In this document: piece by piece, positions 48,245 through 62,600 of the stretch | Layout of the letters: each line of letters opens with the position of its first letter | How positions within the stretch are numbered: the first letter of the stretch is position 1 | From: Tetrahymena elliotti 4EA | Lineage: Eukaryota > Ciliophora > Oligohymenophorea > Hymenostomatida > Tetrahymenidae | DNA length: 64,000 bases | Direction: 5' to 3' | NCBI GenBank assembly: GCA_000231825.2 | Contig: JH720308.1 | Location: forward strand, 1,101,675 to 1,165,674 | Translations under genes and position numbers: made by a program | The notes under the pieces: model-generated | What the model was told of the DNA's origin: nothing | The model's input: only the letters and a program-made list of their open reading frames with translations | The model's database searches: none

Positions 48245-51200
48245 ATAGTTATAGTGGAAATACATAAAATAACAGTTCTTCTCAAGCTAATACTTCTCAA
48301 AATAGCAATAGCAGCAGTAAGGTAAATAAGAGTTCTCAATCAGCCTTTGAAAAAATGAAGTAATAACTTGAGCTTCGTAAATAATTTCTTCTAAAGATGG
48401 AAGTTAAAGATGAAAAGGAAATATTGTCAGGAAACAATATTACAGAAAAAGTAAAAATATAACACAGTGTAGCATCAAATTTAATTAAAAAATAGCTTTA
48501 AATAAGAAATCAGCATCAAAGTAAATTTCCTTTCAAATCTTTTGATAAAAACCCTATTATTATTCAATCACCTAAAGATTTAAATAATGTGGAAAGTAAA
48601 GAAAGCATAAATGTAGATTAAAACAATCAAGAAAATGACGATGATGTTCAATATGATCCATATTATAGCGTATATTCATTATAATAAGAATATCTCCTAC
48701 CAGCAATCACTTCAGGTGAAAGTTCTCCTGCCGTGAGCGATGACGAAGTAAAGGGAGATTCTAAAGGAGGAAAATAAATGAATTAAAGAATACCATCGAG
48801 CACAAGCCTTGAAGATGTCCTAATGTATTTAATTGATTCAGATTTATTATAAATTGAAAAGGATCCATAAGTTCAAAGAGCTACTAAAAATGATCGCTCT
48901 TCAGTTTGGCAAAATTGTTATGAGTTACTTTTTTGTAATGTCAACGTTACATTATCTCTAGCTCATTTGAAGAAGGAAATGAAGGAAAGATTCAGAACTT
49001 TTATTCATGTTAATTTTAAAGATTTTAGGACATTTTATTATTAAGGCAAATATTCACTTCTTGTTACATTCGGAGAAAAAAATAATGCATAGTTTGTTTA
49101 TTTTAATTACACAAAAAACTAAATGCAATATCGTTCTATACTTGGAGATCAAATTGAAGTTTATAAAGTCAATTCTAACTACATTGATTTCTACTTAACA
49201 TCTAATACTCTACCCTCAAGCGTTAGGTCATTAGGCTCTAATTCAAGCTCTTCATCTAGTAATAATAACAAATAAGGATGGTGGATTCCTGTTGTACTTC
49301 GTAACATACCAATTCATATAGCAAAATCTCAAATAAACAATTTATTACAAAGCATGAATCTCACTCAATACGTTTTATCAATAGAAGAACCAATAATTTT
49401 AAATGAAAAAAAGCACACATTGATTGTTTTCTCTGATTTAGACTCTGCTGTTTATGCAATATTGCAGATTCCTGTAAAACTTAAAGACTTTCCTGATATT
49501 AAAGCTAATCTCCACCCTTACTATACAAAGTAATCTTGGAAGAAAAAAAATTATGAAGAAAATAAGTATTTTGTATTTTATAAATCAAATGATAAGCATC
49601 TATATTCAACTAATACCTCACAAAACGCTACACCTGGTCCTTCTACATAGTATGAAACTGTACAGTCTTACATAAATTCTTCTAAGACTTGTTAATTTCT
49701 CTAATTTAAAAAATCCTTTTTAGAAGACGTGATACAAATAAATAAAATATTCAAGAACAAAAAATATAGTGACAAAGAAGATGATTATAAAAAGCTAAGC
49801 TAAAGGAGCACTACACCTATTTATCACCATGAAAAGAATACTGATATTGAACACCAAGAAATGTTTATTTCACAAAAATCTTCAATGAGAAATGAAAATG
49901 AATCACCCTCAGATAAAGAGGAGAATGCATATTTAGATAACCCTCCACAAACTGACTCATTTTTAAGACAAATGCGTGAAGAAAAATATTCCCAATAGAA
50001 GAGTAAAACTTACAGTTCTCAAGAATTGGGTACGAGCTAAACAAATAAAGATTAATCAGAAAAAAGTCCAAAGACGGCAAGTAAGGAAGAAAAGAGAGAA
50101 TCAAAAACAAAAAATCATTATGATAAACATCGTCACTCAACTTCTAAAGATAAAAGTAACACCCAATTTGTTAAAAATAATAAATATTATTCACCATCTT
50201 CTGCTACAAATAAATCAGAATCATAAATTTAACTTTCAATAAATTTTTATTTGAAGAAATAGATATTATCTATTTACTCCTTAATCTACTCTTTCTTTCC
50301 TCAATCCAACAAAATATCTTTCTTCAAGCTAAACCAAATTAGTTTAGCATACTTCACTTCTTATTTCCAAATTTTTTCTATTCTCTCACTTTTTTTCAAC
50401 TTATTATACCTAATGCTGAAGAGGATTCCTGTGATGTTATTTTCTTTTACGTTTAACATGATTTTTTATTTTTCCACCACTTTTGACAAAATACCATATC
50501 TATGAAAAAAAATTGTGTAAAAAAAGTACAATAATTTATTTAGTTCACAGTGCCAAACAAATTTTCCTTAAAAAACTATTTTAGAAAATACTTTTATGGA
50601 GAGAATAGTTTTTTCTCTGTCTGTCTATCTTTCTATTATGCAATAAATATTTGTGTTTTATTCGGATTGGATAGCATTTATTAAACTGATAAACAACATA
50701 GCATGAAAAGATGAAAAGGCAGAAAATAAAAGAAATTCTCTCAAGATAAATAGCTCTTCAAAGTTTTGTTGCATCATTATTAAAATCCTCACAGCACCCA
50801 ATAAAAAAAAGATGATATTTAAGGGATCTAACAAAATATTGATATTAATTAAAATAATTAATTAATATCCTCCAAATAAAATCAGAGAAATTAATCAGAT
50901 GAAAATTGTTTCTCTTTGCAAAAGTAATAAATATTACTAACGTAACAACTACTTATTAATTCCATAATTCCATAATTCTTAACCTACTTACTACTTCATC
51001 AACAACCATAAAAATACAAAAGAATTCATTTATCCATTTATAATAATTTGAATTTTATTAATTAATATTTGTTTTTGATGTTTTCCCCTATATATACACA
51101 TCTTATTCTTGTAAATTATTATTATCTTGATAATAAAAAAGGATTTTGAATTTTTCAAAAACTTTCTCATATCAAATATTCCTTTCTTCTCCCTTCAATC

Positions 51201-54200
51201 ATATTGTATTTCATTTTTATCATTAAAATATATTAAATTTCTACTCAATTATGGTAGTAGCAAGTTGGTGGAGGGTTTAAAGAGTAGTTTTAATTTTTAA
51301 TTGTTACTGATAGATAAATTATTTTAAGAGTATTTTTATTTTTAGATGGAGGCGTTTCTTATTTTTCTTTATTAAAATTAATTTAATTTAATTTGTTTAT
51401 AATTGATAGGCCATAAATAAAAGAAATAATATTCACCATATCGAAATGATTCTGAACAAAATTATTATAGTCGTACAAATGATAAAAGTTATAAATCCTA
51501 TAATCGTTAGAAATACTAAGAATCTCCATACAATAAAAGTAATTAAAAATTTTTTTCCTAAATTAAGTCTTAAATTAAATATTAAGATAAAAAAGATTGT
51601 AGATCACCTTCAAAGTCTTATAAAGATGAAAATGAAAAGTATGCAAATAGAACTCCAGAAAAGAATTTTAAATCTTTCAGTAGGACTAGAAGATAAATAG
51701 ATTCAAATTCTAACAGTAGAAGCCATAGTCAAAAGAGAAAAACCTATAAATATGATAAATTTGAAGAATAAAGCAAAAATTAAAGAAAAAGAACACCAAG
51801 TATTTCTCCTTCTGATGATGAGTACATGAATTCTAAAAAAAAATAAAATAAATCTTAATAATACCATAAATCAAGCTCTTCAAATAGTTAAGAAAAGATT
51901 GTAAAAAATAATTTAGAAAATGATGAAGATTAAAGGTAGTCTGAAAATGTAATCAGTCAATAATCAAACCATGATGAAGAATTAAGAAAATACTTTGAAA
52001 ATTAATAAAAATTTTAAAAATAAAAGGAAGATAATGCTAATAAAGAGCATTCTCCTAAAAGCTCTGGTGTAAGAACACCAAAGAGCGCTGATTGGGGCTT
52101 AAGTAACCATGATAGTGAATCTCAAAAATCTGAGCATAATTAAGTGAATGATGACGAACTACTCTGCATCAATATAGAAGAATAAATAAGCAAATAATTC
52201 TAGTTAGGATTTAAAGAAAATAGTTCAGAACACACAAGCTCAAAAATAAATTAAAATGAGAAATAATAAAATTTAAAAAAGAAATCTGAATCTCAAGAAG
52301 AAACTACTGAATAAAGTTAACCAAAACATGATTAAATATTGATGGAAGATATATAAAAGGCGATTCAAAAACAATCAGAATAAAATAATGGTGTGTAACA
52401 ACAAAAAGAAAAAAGTGATAATAAAATGGAAATAGAATAAAATTAACCAAATATTGATACTAAAAAGGTTTAATTATAAATAATTTAAAGTATTGATGAT
52501 CAAAAAATATCATAGCAAAAAGATATTGGCTAATAAGAAGTAGCTATACCACCAACAGAAGAATAAAACAATTTAAAATCCTCATAGCAACAAAAACAAT
52601 AATAGTAATAATAATAGTTATAAGAAGGAGAAATAAAAGACGAAAAAGAAGGAGAGAATGAAAATAATTAAACTCATAAAAATGAGCTAGGCTAAAATGA
52701 GACAAAAGAACCAGCAAAGCCAATGTAAAAAAATAGATCTATTATAGAAGAAATAGAATAATTCGATGAAGATGATGAAGATGATGATAATAGCAGTATA
52801 GATTCAAATAAAAGCAGCTTTCCATCTTCAAGTGGAAGCAGGTCTTCAGAAGAAATGGATAGATAAAGTGTTACAGATGATAGAAAAAGGAATAGAGCTA
52901 ACTCAAATAAAAGAGGAAGTAGAGAATACCGTAAAAATAAATATAAAAATAACTACAATAATTACAATTAACAATACTATCATCATAACAATTATCATAA
53001 TAGAAATTACACTTAGTACTAAAACTCTGGAAATAATAACTACTAAAATTACAAACCTAACTATATAAAATCAAACAATCAATAAGGTAATAGAAACCGC
53101 TCAAGAAGCAATTCCAGCTAAAGGTATACAAATAAAAGACCATATAATGATAAAATTAATAACACGAATATGAATAACAATTAATTTAACAGGTATAATC
53201 AGAATCGTAACTTTAACTTTAATAAAGGACACTATCATGGTGCATATAATAACAATCAATATAATAATTAACATGGAAATCAAAATTATCATAATCGTCG
53301 TAGATCATCTTCTGCTCTTTCCAAAAGATCTTATTCTTCATATAGAGATTCGTAGTCTTAACATAGAAATAAAAGCTATAATAGATCTTCTTCTAATTCA
53401 CAACCAAAAAAGCAAATTTAATAGAAATCCAATTCAAAGACTCGTCAAAAATAACAATCAAATAGCCCGCCTTCATAATCTCCCTATTAAAAAGAAAAAT
53501 TTGATTCTAACTCTAAGACTATTACTGAAACAACAACTTCTGGTTTAACTATTATTAGAAAAAACAAAGCTTCTGAAGTTTAACAAAGCTAATAATAAAA
53601 TTAATCAAATTCAAGATCAAACTCAAGAAAAAAGAGTAAAAGTAACTCTCAATTTAATAAAAGCTATAAGAAGACTAAAAAGTAATCTCGTTCCCCTTCA
53701 CCATAGAAAAAGGAAATTCATAATGAAAATAAATCGCCTAGCTCTGAAGAAGGAGAATATGAAGAAAATAATTAACAAAGCTATAATAATAATTAATACA
53801 GATAAAGAGGTGGATACTAAAAAAATTATAAAGGAGGTAACAATAATAATTACAGAAGAGAAAACTACAACTATAAAAAGAATAAATATAATCAATATAA
53901 TTCTAATATGTATGATAGAAGAGCATAATCTAGAGATTCCTCTCCTGAACAAAATGATAGAATCAAAGACAGAAGATCTACTTCTCAATCTCTTCCCCGC
54001 TCACGCCCTTAAAAGTATAATAAAAGAGATAATGAAATTTATAAAAAAAATCTAAGACATGATAAATCTCCATCATCACCTTTTTCACCTCACAATTAAC
54101 ATAATTACAATAATGATTATAATAACAGATTAAAATATAATAATTATTAAAGGGGTAATTATAAAAATTACAACAATTACAATGATGATAGATAAAATAA

Positions 54201-54327
54201 GTATAATAAATATAATCACAACAACAATAATAACGCCTTTAATAAATCCTCAAAATCAAAGTCTCGTTCAAGATCATCTTACAAAACAAACAATTTACAA
54301 AAAAATTCATCTGGAAAATATAATTGA
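48241..54327 (+). CDS. RRM-like and RS-rich protein (about 1610 aa as one gene)
   Basis: Two coding blocks: 48241-50155 and 51410-54327. They fit in phase across a 1254-nt intron, giving 1611 codons with stop TGA at 54325-54327. The first block has a Ser/Asn-rich start, then two folded parts. One runs from VWQNCYELLFCNV to FRTFYYQGKYSLLVTF. The other has an RRM-like order (PVVLRNIPIHIAKSQINNLL ... KKHTLIVFSDLDSAVYAI). Then it becomes charged. The second block is almost wholly disordered: Lys/Ser, acidic Gln-rich, then long Asn/Tyr/Arg-rich and RS dipeptide stretches (SKSRSRSSYK at the end). This composition is typical of SR-like splicing or nuclear speckle proteins. Alternatively the first block ends alone at TGA 50503-50505 (754 aa) and the second is a separate gene with a missing start. 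Confidence 0.62.
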
Positions 54328-56640
54328 AAATGATTTAATGTTAATCAATAGACTAAAACAAAACCCTTTATATAAAAAAAATTCTTAATATTTTTTAGAA
54401 TGTTTTTAATTAATTAATTCATTCAAATTATCAAATATTTTTGTTTTCTGCATTCAAAATTTATTTTTCATAAAAATTTTTAAAGCTTTGTGAAAAGTAA
54501 AATGTTATCAATTTACTGAATTAAATAATTTTTTTTAATTCTCTTAAACAAATAAAATTTCTGTTTTATTAAATAAATTATGTATTTATTTTTAATTTAT
54601 TAACCTTTAAATTCTAATTTCTAAATTTCTAAGAAGTTAATGATTAAATTCTTAAATTAATTTAATTAAAATAAGAAAAATGGCTTTAATTTATGAAAAG
54701 AAAAATCTTAAAATTTTTCTACTTCCCCAACTTTTATATTAATATTCATAAAAATAATGGGCTATTTATTATTTTTTTATAACTCATTAAATTTGACACA
54801 AGTAATTTTAATCAAAAAGAGTTAATTGAGATAAGAATTTTTTGTGATTAATGAGATTTTATTATTAATTCTTTTGAGTTTAAAAAAATTATTTAGAGAA
54901 ATGAAAATAAAATAAATAAAATAACTTCTTATAATGAAGACAAACAATCAACATTAATTACAAAACTATCTTTTTACTTAATAATAAATAAATAATAAAT
55001 CAGTTTTGCTTTTCTAACAAACCTAAGATAGTTTATTCTCTTGAGCTATCAACTCTATGGGAATTAAAAATTTTTGATTTTTTTAGAAAATTGATTTTTA
55101 CTTATGAAATCTTTATGGTTTTAGGTTTTAAGATATTTATGTAGATAATCTGCTCCTATTTATTAATTTTGATTAACTTTTATTTATCTATTATTGCTGA
55201 TATCGATAAATGGTATTTATTTGTAAAATAAGATTTTGAACCTTCTTTCAACAATATAATAAATAAATTAAATCATAAAGTCATTAAAATAAAATTTTAT
55301 TTTTACTTCTTAAAAACTCTAAAAGAATCAAAATTTTAGCTGTAAATCATGTTATACAATTAAAAATTGATTTTCTTTAAATTCCTTCTTATAAATGATT
55401 AATCATTTTGCTAATTTGATGAATTTTATATCTTTTTGATGATAGATTTAAAACATTTTGTGCTATTAATAATAATAAAATAAATGGTATAGTTTTAAAG
55501 CTTATTAGGTAAAATAGATCAAATTAGTTAAGATATCCTAACAAAAATTAAGATTAATTATTGAAAAAAGGAAGATTAGAATAACATAAATGAAGAATTT
55601 TATAATCTCATTTAAAAATTTAGTGATTTTTAATCTATATTTTTTGAATGAAAGTTATTTAATTATGAAAAGGAAAATCTTAACATTTTTTTCTGTTTCA
55701 GCTCCCAATATGCATAAAAATAAAAGATCATTTATTATTTTTTATAAAAATTTTTGAACTCAAATAATTATTTAGTATTAAGGGTTCATTGAGATAATAA
55801 TATTTTGTGATTAAAAAGGTTTTCTTATTAATTCTTAGAGCTTTAAAAATTAGAGAAATAAAAGAAATTAATTTAATTTTTTAATAGAATTAATTCAAAA
55901 ATGTAAAAATGGTAATGAAAAAGAAGTTTACTCAAATTTAGAGCTTTTATGATATATTTCAAAAAAGTATTAAATTATTTATTTTTTTCGAAAAATAATA
56001 TTTTTTCATAAAAAATGGAGACAAACAATCAACAAGAATTTTATAATTAGAACATAATTATCTTTCTAAAAAATAGATAAATAATAAATCAATTTTATTT
56101 TTGTAACAAACCTTAGATAGTTTATTCTCTTGAGCTATCAATTCTTTCAGAATTTGAAATTTTTGATAACTGTCTGAAAATCGATTTAGATTTCTGATTC
56201 ATTCTGTCAAATATTTTTGGTTTTGTATTATGGTTTTAAAATTTTTATGTAGACGATTTGCTAATATTTATTAATTTTGATTAATTTTGATTTATTTGTT
56301 ATTACTAATATTGGTAAATGGTATTTGTTTGTAAAATTAGATTTTGAACCTTCTTCCAACTATTTTATAAATAAATAAATTAAATAATTTAAATTCATTA
56401 AAATTAAATTTATTTTTACTTCTTAAAAACTCTAAAAGAATCAAAGGTTTAACTGTAAATCATGTTATACAATTAAAAATTGTATTTCTTTAAATACCTC
56501 CTAAGGAACGATTTATCATTTTGGTAATTAGATGAATTTTATATCTTTTTGATGATTGATTAAAAACATTTTATACTATTAAAAATATACATATTTCTTT
56601 TTAATAACACAGCAAGAAAGCTAAAAACTAAGAATCCTAT
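54328..56640. repeat. Convergent intergenic region with a diverged direct tandem duplication
   Basis: Between the 3' ends of the RS-rich gene and the giant membrane gene. A segment at about 54691-55468 recurs in the same orientation at about 55665-56580. Shared landmarks in the same order are a GAAAAG..AAAATCTTAA block, CAAACAATCAAC, ATAGTTTATTCTCTTGAGC, TTTTGAACCTTCTT, TAAAAACTCTAAAAGAATC, TAAATCATGTTATACAAT and GAATTTTATATCTTTTTGAT. The second copy has about 120 extra bases before CAAACAATCAAC. The copies differ by many substitutions and small gaps, so the duplication is old. Neither copy contains a long protein-like frame. Confidence 0.85.
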
Positions 56641-59600
56641 TCATTAATTAATTAATTTAAAATAAAAAAAATTTATTAGTAAAATTTTACCAAATAAAAC
56701 AACAAAAAGCAAAATCATTAAAATTTCAGAAGCTTCATTAATAAAAGTATCTTTATTTTATTAGTTCAGCAATGCAATCCAGAATATCATCAGAGTCAAA
56801 ATACAAGAATTTAATTCCAATTTATTAATTTTTCTATCTTCATAAGGCTTGAAATAGATTAGAATCAAAATATATATTGTTTAGCAAAATAAAATTGTTT
56901 AAACTAATGTAATAAATTCTTTGTTAAAAATTGCACAAAGGATGGAAATTATAAATTTCTATTGAGTTTTTACTATTTCCCACCACCATCTACTTATTTT
57001 GTATCCTTAGAAATAGTATCCATATCTCCTTATCACAGTCATTTAATTTGTATTTTGTGATTTTTTTATATTTTTATATAAGATATAAAAAATAAAAACA
57101 GGTTACACAATCGAAACTAAAATTAGAATAGGAGATATCAGAAATGCTATATGGTAGTAGTGTTCTGTTGTGTAGCACTTTGCATTCATTTAGCTTTTCA
57201 TATAATATTCATTATCAAATTTTTCACAAAAAATTATCTCTAAAGCTGCTTATTAGATATTTGAAGTTGTGACATAAGAGAATAATATTAAAGTACTAAT
57301 TACCATATTGATATTGCAGTATTTTGCTTATTAATAGAAATACTCTTAAGGTTTTAAGCGAAGCAGCAAATATAAAATTACTCTAATCGAAATGTATATT
57401 AGTGCAAGAAAAACTAAAGGAAGGATAATTGATATATAAATAAACCTCAAATATTATATCTCTATGTTTAAATTTAAAGAAATAAGTAGGCAATCGAGAG
57501 ATTATTTAAAAACGTAAGCGTTTTATGAGCTTACTGAAGGTAGTTAAAGCATACTATTAAATGACTCTGATAGATTTATTTATTTAAGGGCTGATAAAAT
57601 ATAAAATTAAGTTATGATGATCTTCAGAATTACAGAAGATTAAAAGATAAATTATGAAACTCCCATATTTAGTAGATTTAATTTCTTAAGAATACTAATC
57701 TAACATATTTTACAATTATTATTTTGAGACTCGATTGTCATGAATACTAAGTAACTTAAGACAATTACTATAACAAAAAACTATTTATAAATGTTTTGAC
57801 TTATGAGGGAACATCTTTCGCATGCAATACCTTAACTATTTAGAGATAATACCTATCCATATTTATCTCCCCATACTTCTCCACTATTATCACAAGCAGA
57901 GCACAAAGCTCCTGTATACCCTCTTGCACAATACCCTTTTGACTAATCTCCATTACACACCTATTAAAATTCAGAACTACAAGTATAAATCTAATCTGAT
58001 TAATTATTGATTCTCCTACATTTTAATTATTAAAATTTTTAATATGAAAAAATTAATTTATTTTACCATGTATTTTCTTTTAAAATAATTTAGTTTAAAT
58101 AACAAGATTAAACTTGAGATGTATCACATTATTTACATCCCACTTAATTATCTCTTGTAGGATATGAGAGTGAGTAAGTCCCATTTTGGCATTATGTGCA
58201 TTCGTATAGTTAGCATCCTTCACAATATCTAGTATAAAACTCTCCAGTTTGGCATTATCTGAAATTGATTTTTATTTGCAGATTATTTAGATCTACTAAT
58301 TAATTAGAGTTATTAATTATCTTCATTCCATTAAGTTAAAGCATTAAAAATGAGCTAGAATCTGGTACACCAGTAATTTTAAAATTACTCATTTAGCAGC
58401 CAATTTTATTTTATTTGTAATACGAGTAGTCAACTGAAGTTGCACCATCTAATTTAATTACTTCTGATTACAATCCAGTAATGTTTTCATTAATATATAC
58501 TTTACAGTTATATTATCTAATTTCATTCAACAGTTACTCGCTTACTTAATCTGTAACAGCTTTAATAGTTTAAAATGGATTAAATTTATAAAAATAAAAA
58601 ATATTAATTCTTTACTTTTGTTTAAAACATCTATTTGATAGACAGTATTCTTAAACTCATCTAAAAATTAAATAAATAAATCAAAATTGTTTAACCCACT
58701 TCTGAAATTGTGAAAAGTAATATTAGGATAATATCTAATATCAACATCAAAGTGCTAACTAGGTAAGATAGAAGCATAAGTTGGGTAACTTGCTATGTGA
58801 TTGCCAAAAATGATAGCCCTATTTTATAAGCAGTAATTTTGACTATATGTTTTGCAAGAGTCTTTCTGTTGTTGATAAATCTTTTATAAAAAGTTGGGTT
58901 TTAATTTTAAATATCGAATTGCACCTCCTATTCCTGCCCTATTATACTTAAAACTTGATTGTTCAATTACTAAATTTGAATCGTCCAATAACAAAGCTCC
59001 TCCACTTCTATTATTTTTAAATTAATCATTAAAGGTTTTTAAATTAGTTAAAAAAAATAAAAGTCTTTTACCCTTTAGCAGTATTATTTTAAAAGTTTGA
59101 ATAAGTAATATAAGAATCATCTGCATTTGATTTGATAATAAATATTGATCCTCCATCATTTTATGATTGACAATTTTAAATATCTACTTTGGCCAAAATA
59201 AATCTAGTAACAGTATTTATGTATAAAAATCCTCCATTTTAGCTAGCCATTGAGTATGAAGAGTTTACTTATTCTAAATAGAGTTTTCCTTAATAAATAT
59301 AAATACATCCTCCATTAGTAGATGTACAGTTATCAAATTAAGAGTTTCTAATAGTTAAAATAGAATTATCTGAATAAATAGATCCACCTTAAAAGCCATT
59401 ATCTTTCATAAATTAACAGCTTTCTAAAGACAAATTACTTTAGGATAAAAATATTGATCCCCCTAAACTAGAGTTGTTTTCTTCAAATATTAGATTTTCC
59501 ATAATTACAGTTGAGTTAGATAAAATGCTTATCACTGAAGATTACAATTCTGTTTATTTAGAGATATTTTATTATATTTAAGAGTTGGTAATTCTCAAAT

Positions 59601-62600
59601 TTGATTATACCACTTTCATTAAAAAGACTCCTCTATTATTCTAAATTTTCAAAGAACTTATTAAATTATCATTTTAGCAATTTTAAAGTAAAATTAAGTG
59701 CTAGAATCCTTCATTTTAAGTAAAATTAATATCAGAAGACTTTAAAATGTCTATTTCACTAAGGCTGAACATCGCAATTTAAGAAATAAAATTAAAAATA
59801 TTCCTTACAAGTTTGCATTTATTTAAAGATAAATTAAAGGTTTTAATATCTAAGACGGAAATAAAATTAGTTAATCTATTTGTGTTAAATATGTTATCTT
59901 CTAGGATTAAATTCTAAATTTGGATAGTATCATCTATGATTTATTCTACTATTGAAATATTATTTTTTAATGTTTTTGAGCTCGAACTATAAGATAACAA
60001 TAAAATATCTTTATTTTAAATCATACTCACTCCATCAATTTGCATATGCTAAATGATGTGGCTAATTATGAAAAACATTCCATTCCCAATGTTAGCATTT
60101 AAAGCTATTTTTTATAGTAGAACTTGATTATAGTTTGAGATAAATATCGGAGCTACTTAAATTTAAGCATACTAGAATTGAGAATTGCTAATTATTAAAT
60201 TGCTAAATTCAATTAAGCTTTTTTAATTAATAGTGTTATTATAAAAAGAGAAAAGTACAACTTATTCAAAAAAACACTTTTCTATCTTAACATCTTTTAT
60301 CATTATTGTATTAACATCTGAAAATTCAAATAAATTTATTAATTATTTGGCATTCATTTTAATCTCTGAGATTAATATTGAAGTAAAAGTAACTATCTCT
60401 ATTTTGCTTATTTTAAAAGAAAAGAGGCTTGAGTTAATAAATTAAACATTTTTAAGGGAAAAGGATTTTATATTATTAATTAAAAAGCTTTAAAAATTTG
60501 ATTCTATCAAAGATGATTCAATTTAGATATCCTCTAAAGAAATTTAATTATATCCTTCAAAAGAACTTAGTAGTTCTTAGCTCACTATAATTTTTTACTG
60601 TGTCCCTTGCAAATAATTAGAAACTATACTAAGATTGGATATTGATGAAAAAATAAATGGAGGTAAAGGCTGTAAATAAGCTTATTAGCCTATAGAAAGA
60701 GTAAATGTCATAGAGTCTATTTTAAAATATCCTTTGATTTATTAATAAACACTTTAAATTGAAAGTAAAACTTCAGATATCTAATTATATGCTAAATTTT
60801 CTTCACACATATTTTAACCTTGGATAGGAATTTAAACTTGAGAAATTTTATTCGCAGAGTATAAAATTAGCTAAACAAATATGTCGTTCTGATTATTTAC
60901 AATCTAATAAGAAGCTACTTGCCCAAGTAAATCATCACCCTCATTGAATGTCCCTATTAGAGAAATTACTTTTTACTAGTAGTTAATTTGGTAAATGAAT
61001 ATCTAATGTTCATATAAGTCTATGAAATAGTTTTTATTTACAAAGATGATCTAATTTAAGTTTGAAGAATATATTTTTTTAAGTTAAAGTTTTGTTGTAA
61101 ACCTACCCTATGCTAAATCCTCAAAAGTAGAGAGAGAGTTGATTTTGTAATTTCCAACACAACTTTATAAAATTAAATCATGCTCTTAGCTTAGGTCAAG
61201 TTTATATGTATAACCTGTGCAAGGACTACTGATTTTAATTATATTATTAAAATTATTTAAGTCATATAATCCTAAATAGTAGTCAGATTCTCTTTTTACA
61301 AATAACTTTATTTAATTAAATCATAATAAAAAAATTATTTTTTTTTAATTTGAATTACCTTGTTTTCAATGTGAGTAATAAAGTGAGCATGTGACCTTTT
61401 ATCTGAAAGATTTAAATCAACTTACTTGATGAGATTCAAATCTAAAGAAATTTAAATGTAAGCAAAACTACCATCCAAAGTTGAGACTAAAATTATAAAG
61501 TCTGTCTTAAACTCGATAATATGTAAATTGGCTATTACTTGATTAATGACTTTGACTTTTAACTTCTCAGAAAATATATTTTATTCAAACTAATAAAAAA
61601 TGATTTCTCCTTAAGTTGTTGATACAAAGAAAGATTTGTTTGGGTTGATTTACTACAATTAAATCATACTTTTATTTTATTCTAATAATATCTATTAGAA
61701 TATAGTAAAACTATCAAGACTAAAGATAGTTATTTTATTTGTAATTATGCAAACTAAAAAATGATCAATTTAAATGCTTTTCATGCATTTTAATTTTTAC
61801 ACATTAATCAAATCTAATGTTTTAGAATTAAAGAAGAGAGTTTACTCTCTTGTCATAAGAGCTGCTAAATCTTATTATTTATTAAAAGACATAAATTTAC
61901 TTTGAGCCTCTTAAGATGAAAAATTGCTATTCACATAAAACCCATAAGCTAGTTATTAAGTAGAGTAATTCCAAAATTATACAACATTACCTAACTAATG
62001 GAAAATCACTCCCCCATCAACAAACAAAGTAGACAATATGCCTTTTAAAAAATAATATTTATTTTCATAATAAAATAAGGTTTAACAATTTACCTTCTTC
62101 TCGAAAATAGACTTGATTTTAGTTTGGTTATATAAATTCTAAGAGATTATAAAATGATAGAGTGTTTTAAGCATAGCTACCTATACTAATAACATTAAAC
62201 CGCTTGTTTAAATAAATTTAATCTATCATGCTAAATATTGCTTAAATAGATTTTATAATATTTAAATCGGGATAAGATAAAATATGTATATATCCTTAGT
62301 AATCAACAGCGAGTATTAAATTATTATCATTATCTAATACTCCATAATATAAAGGGTATTTTAAATATCTCTAGCCCCTAATATTAAATAAATAAAAATA
62401 AATTTAAAATAAAAATAAAATTGCTCACATCAACTAAGGTTGATTTATATTTTAGTAGCTCCATAATTTTACATATTGATCAAAACTTTTAATTTTAAAG
62501 AGTGATAAGTAAAGATACTAAAAATTTACTTTTTAAAATTTACCCGATTGTTGTAATATACATTTATTTTTCATCTATTAGCAGCCAATTAATCCACCCT

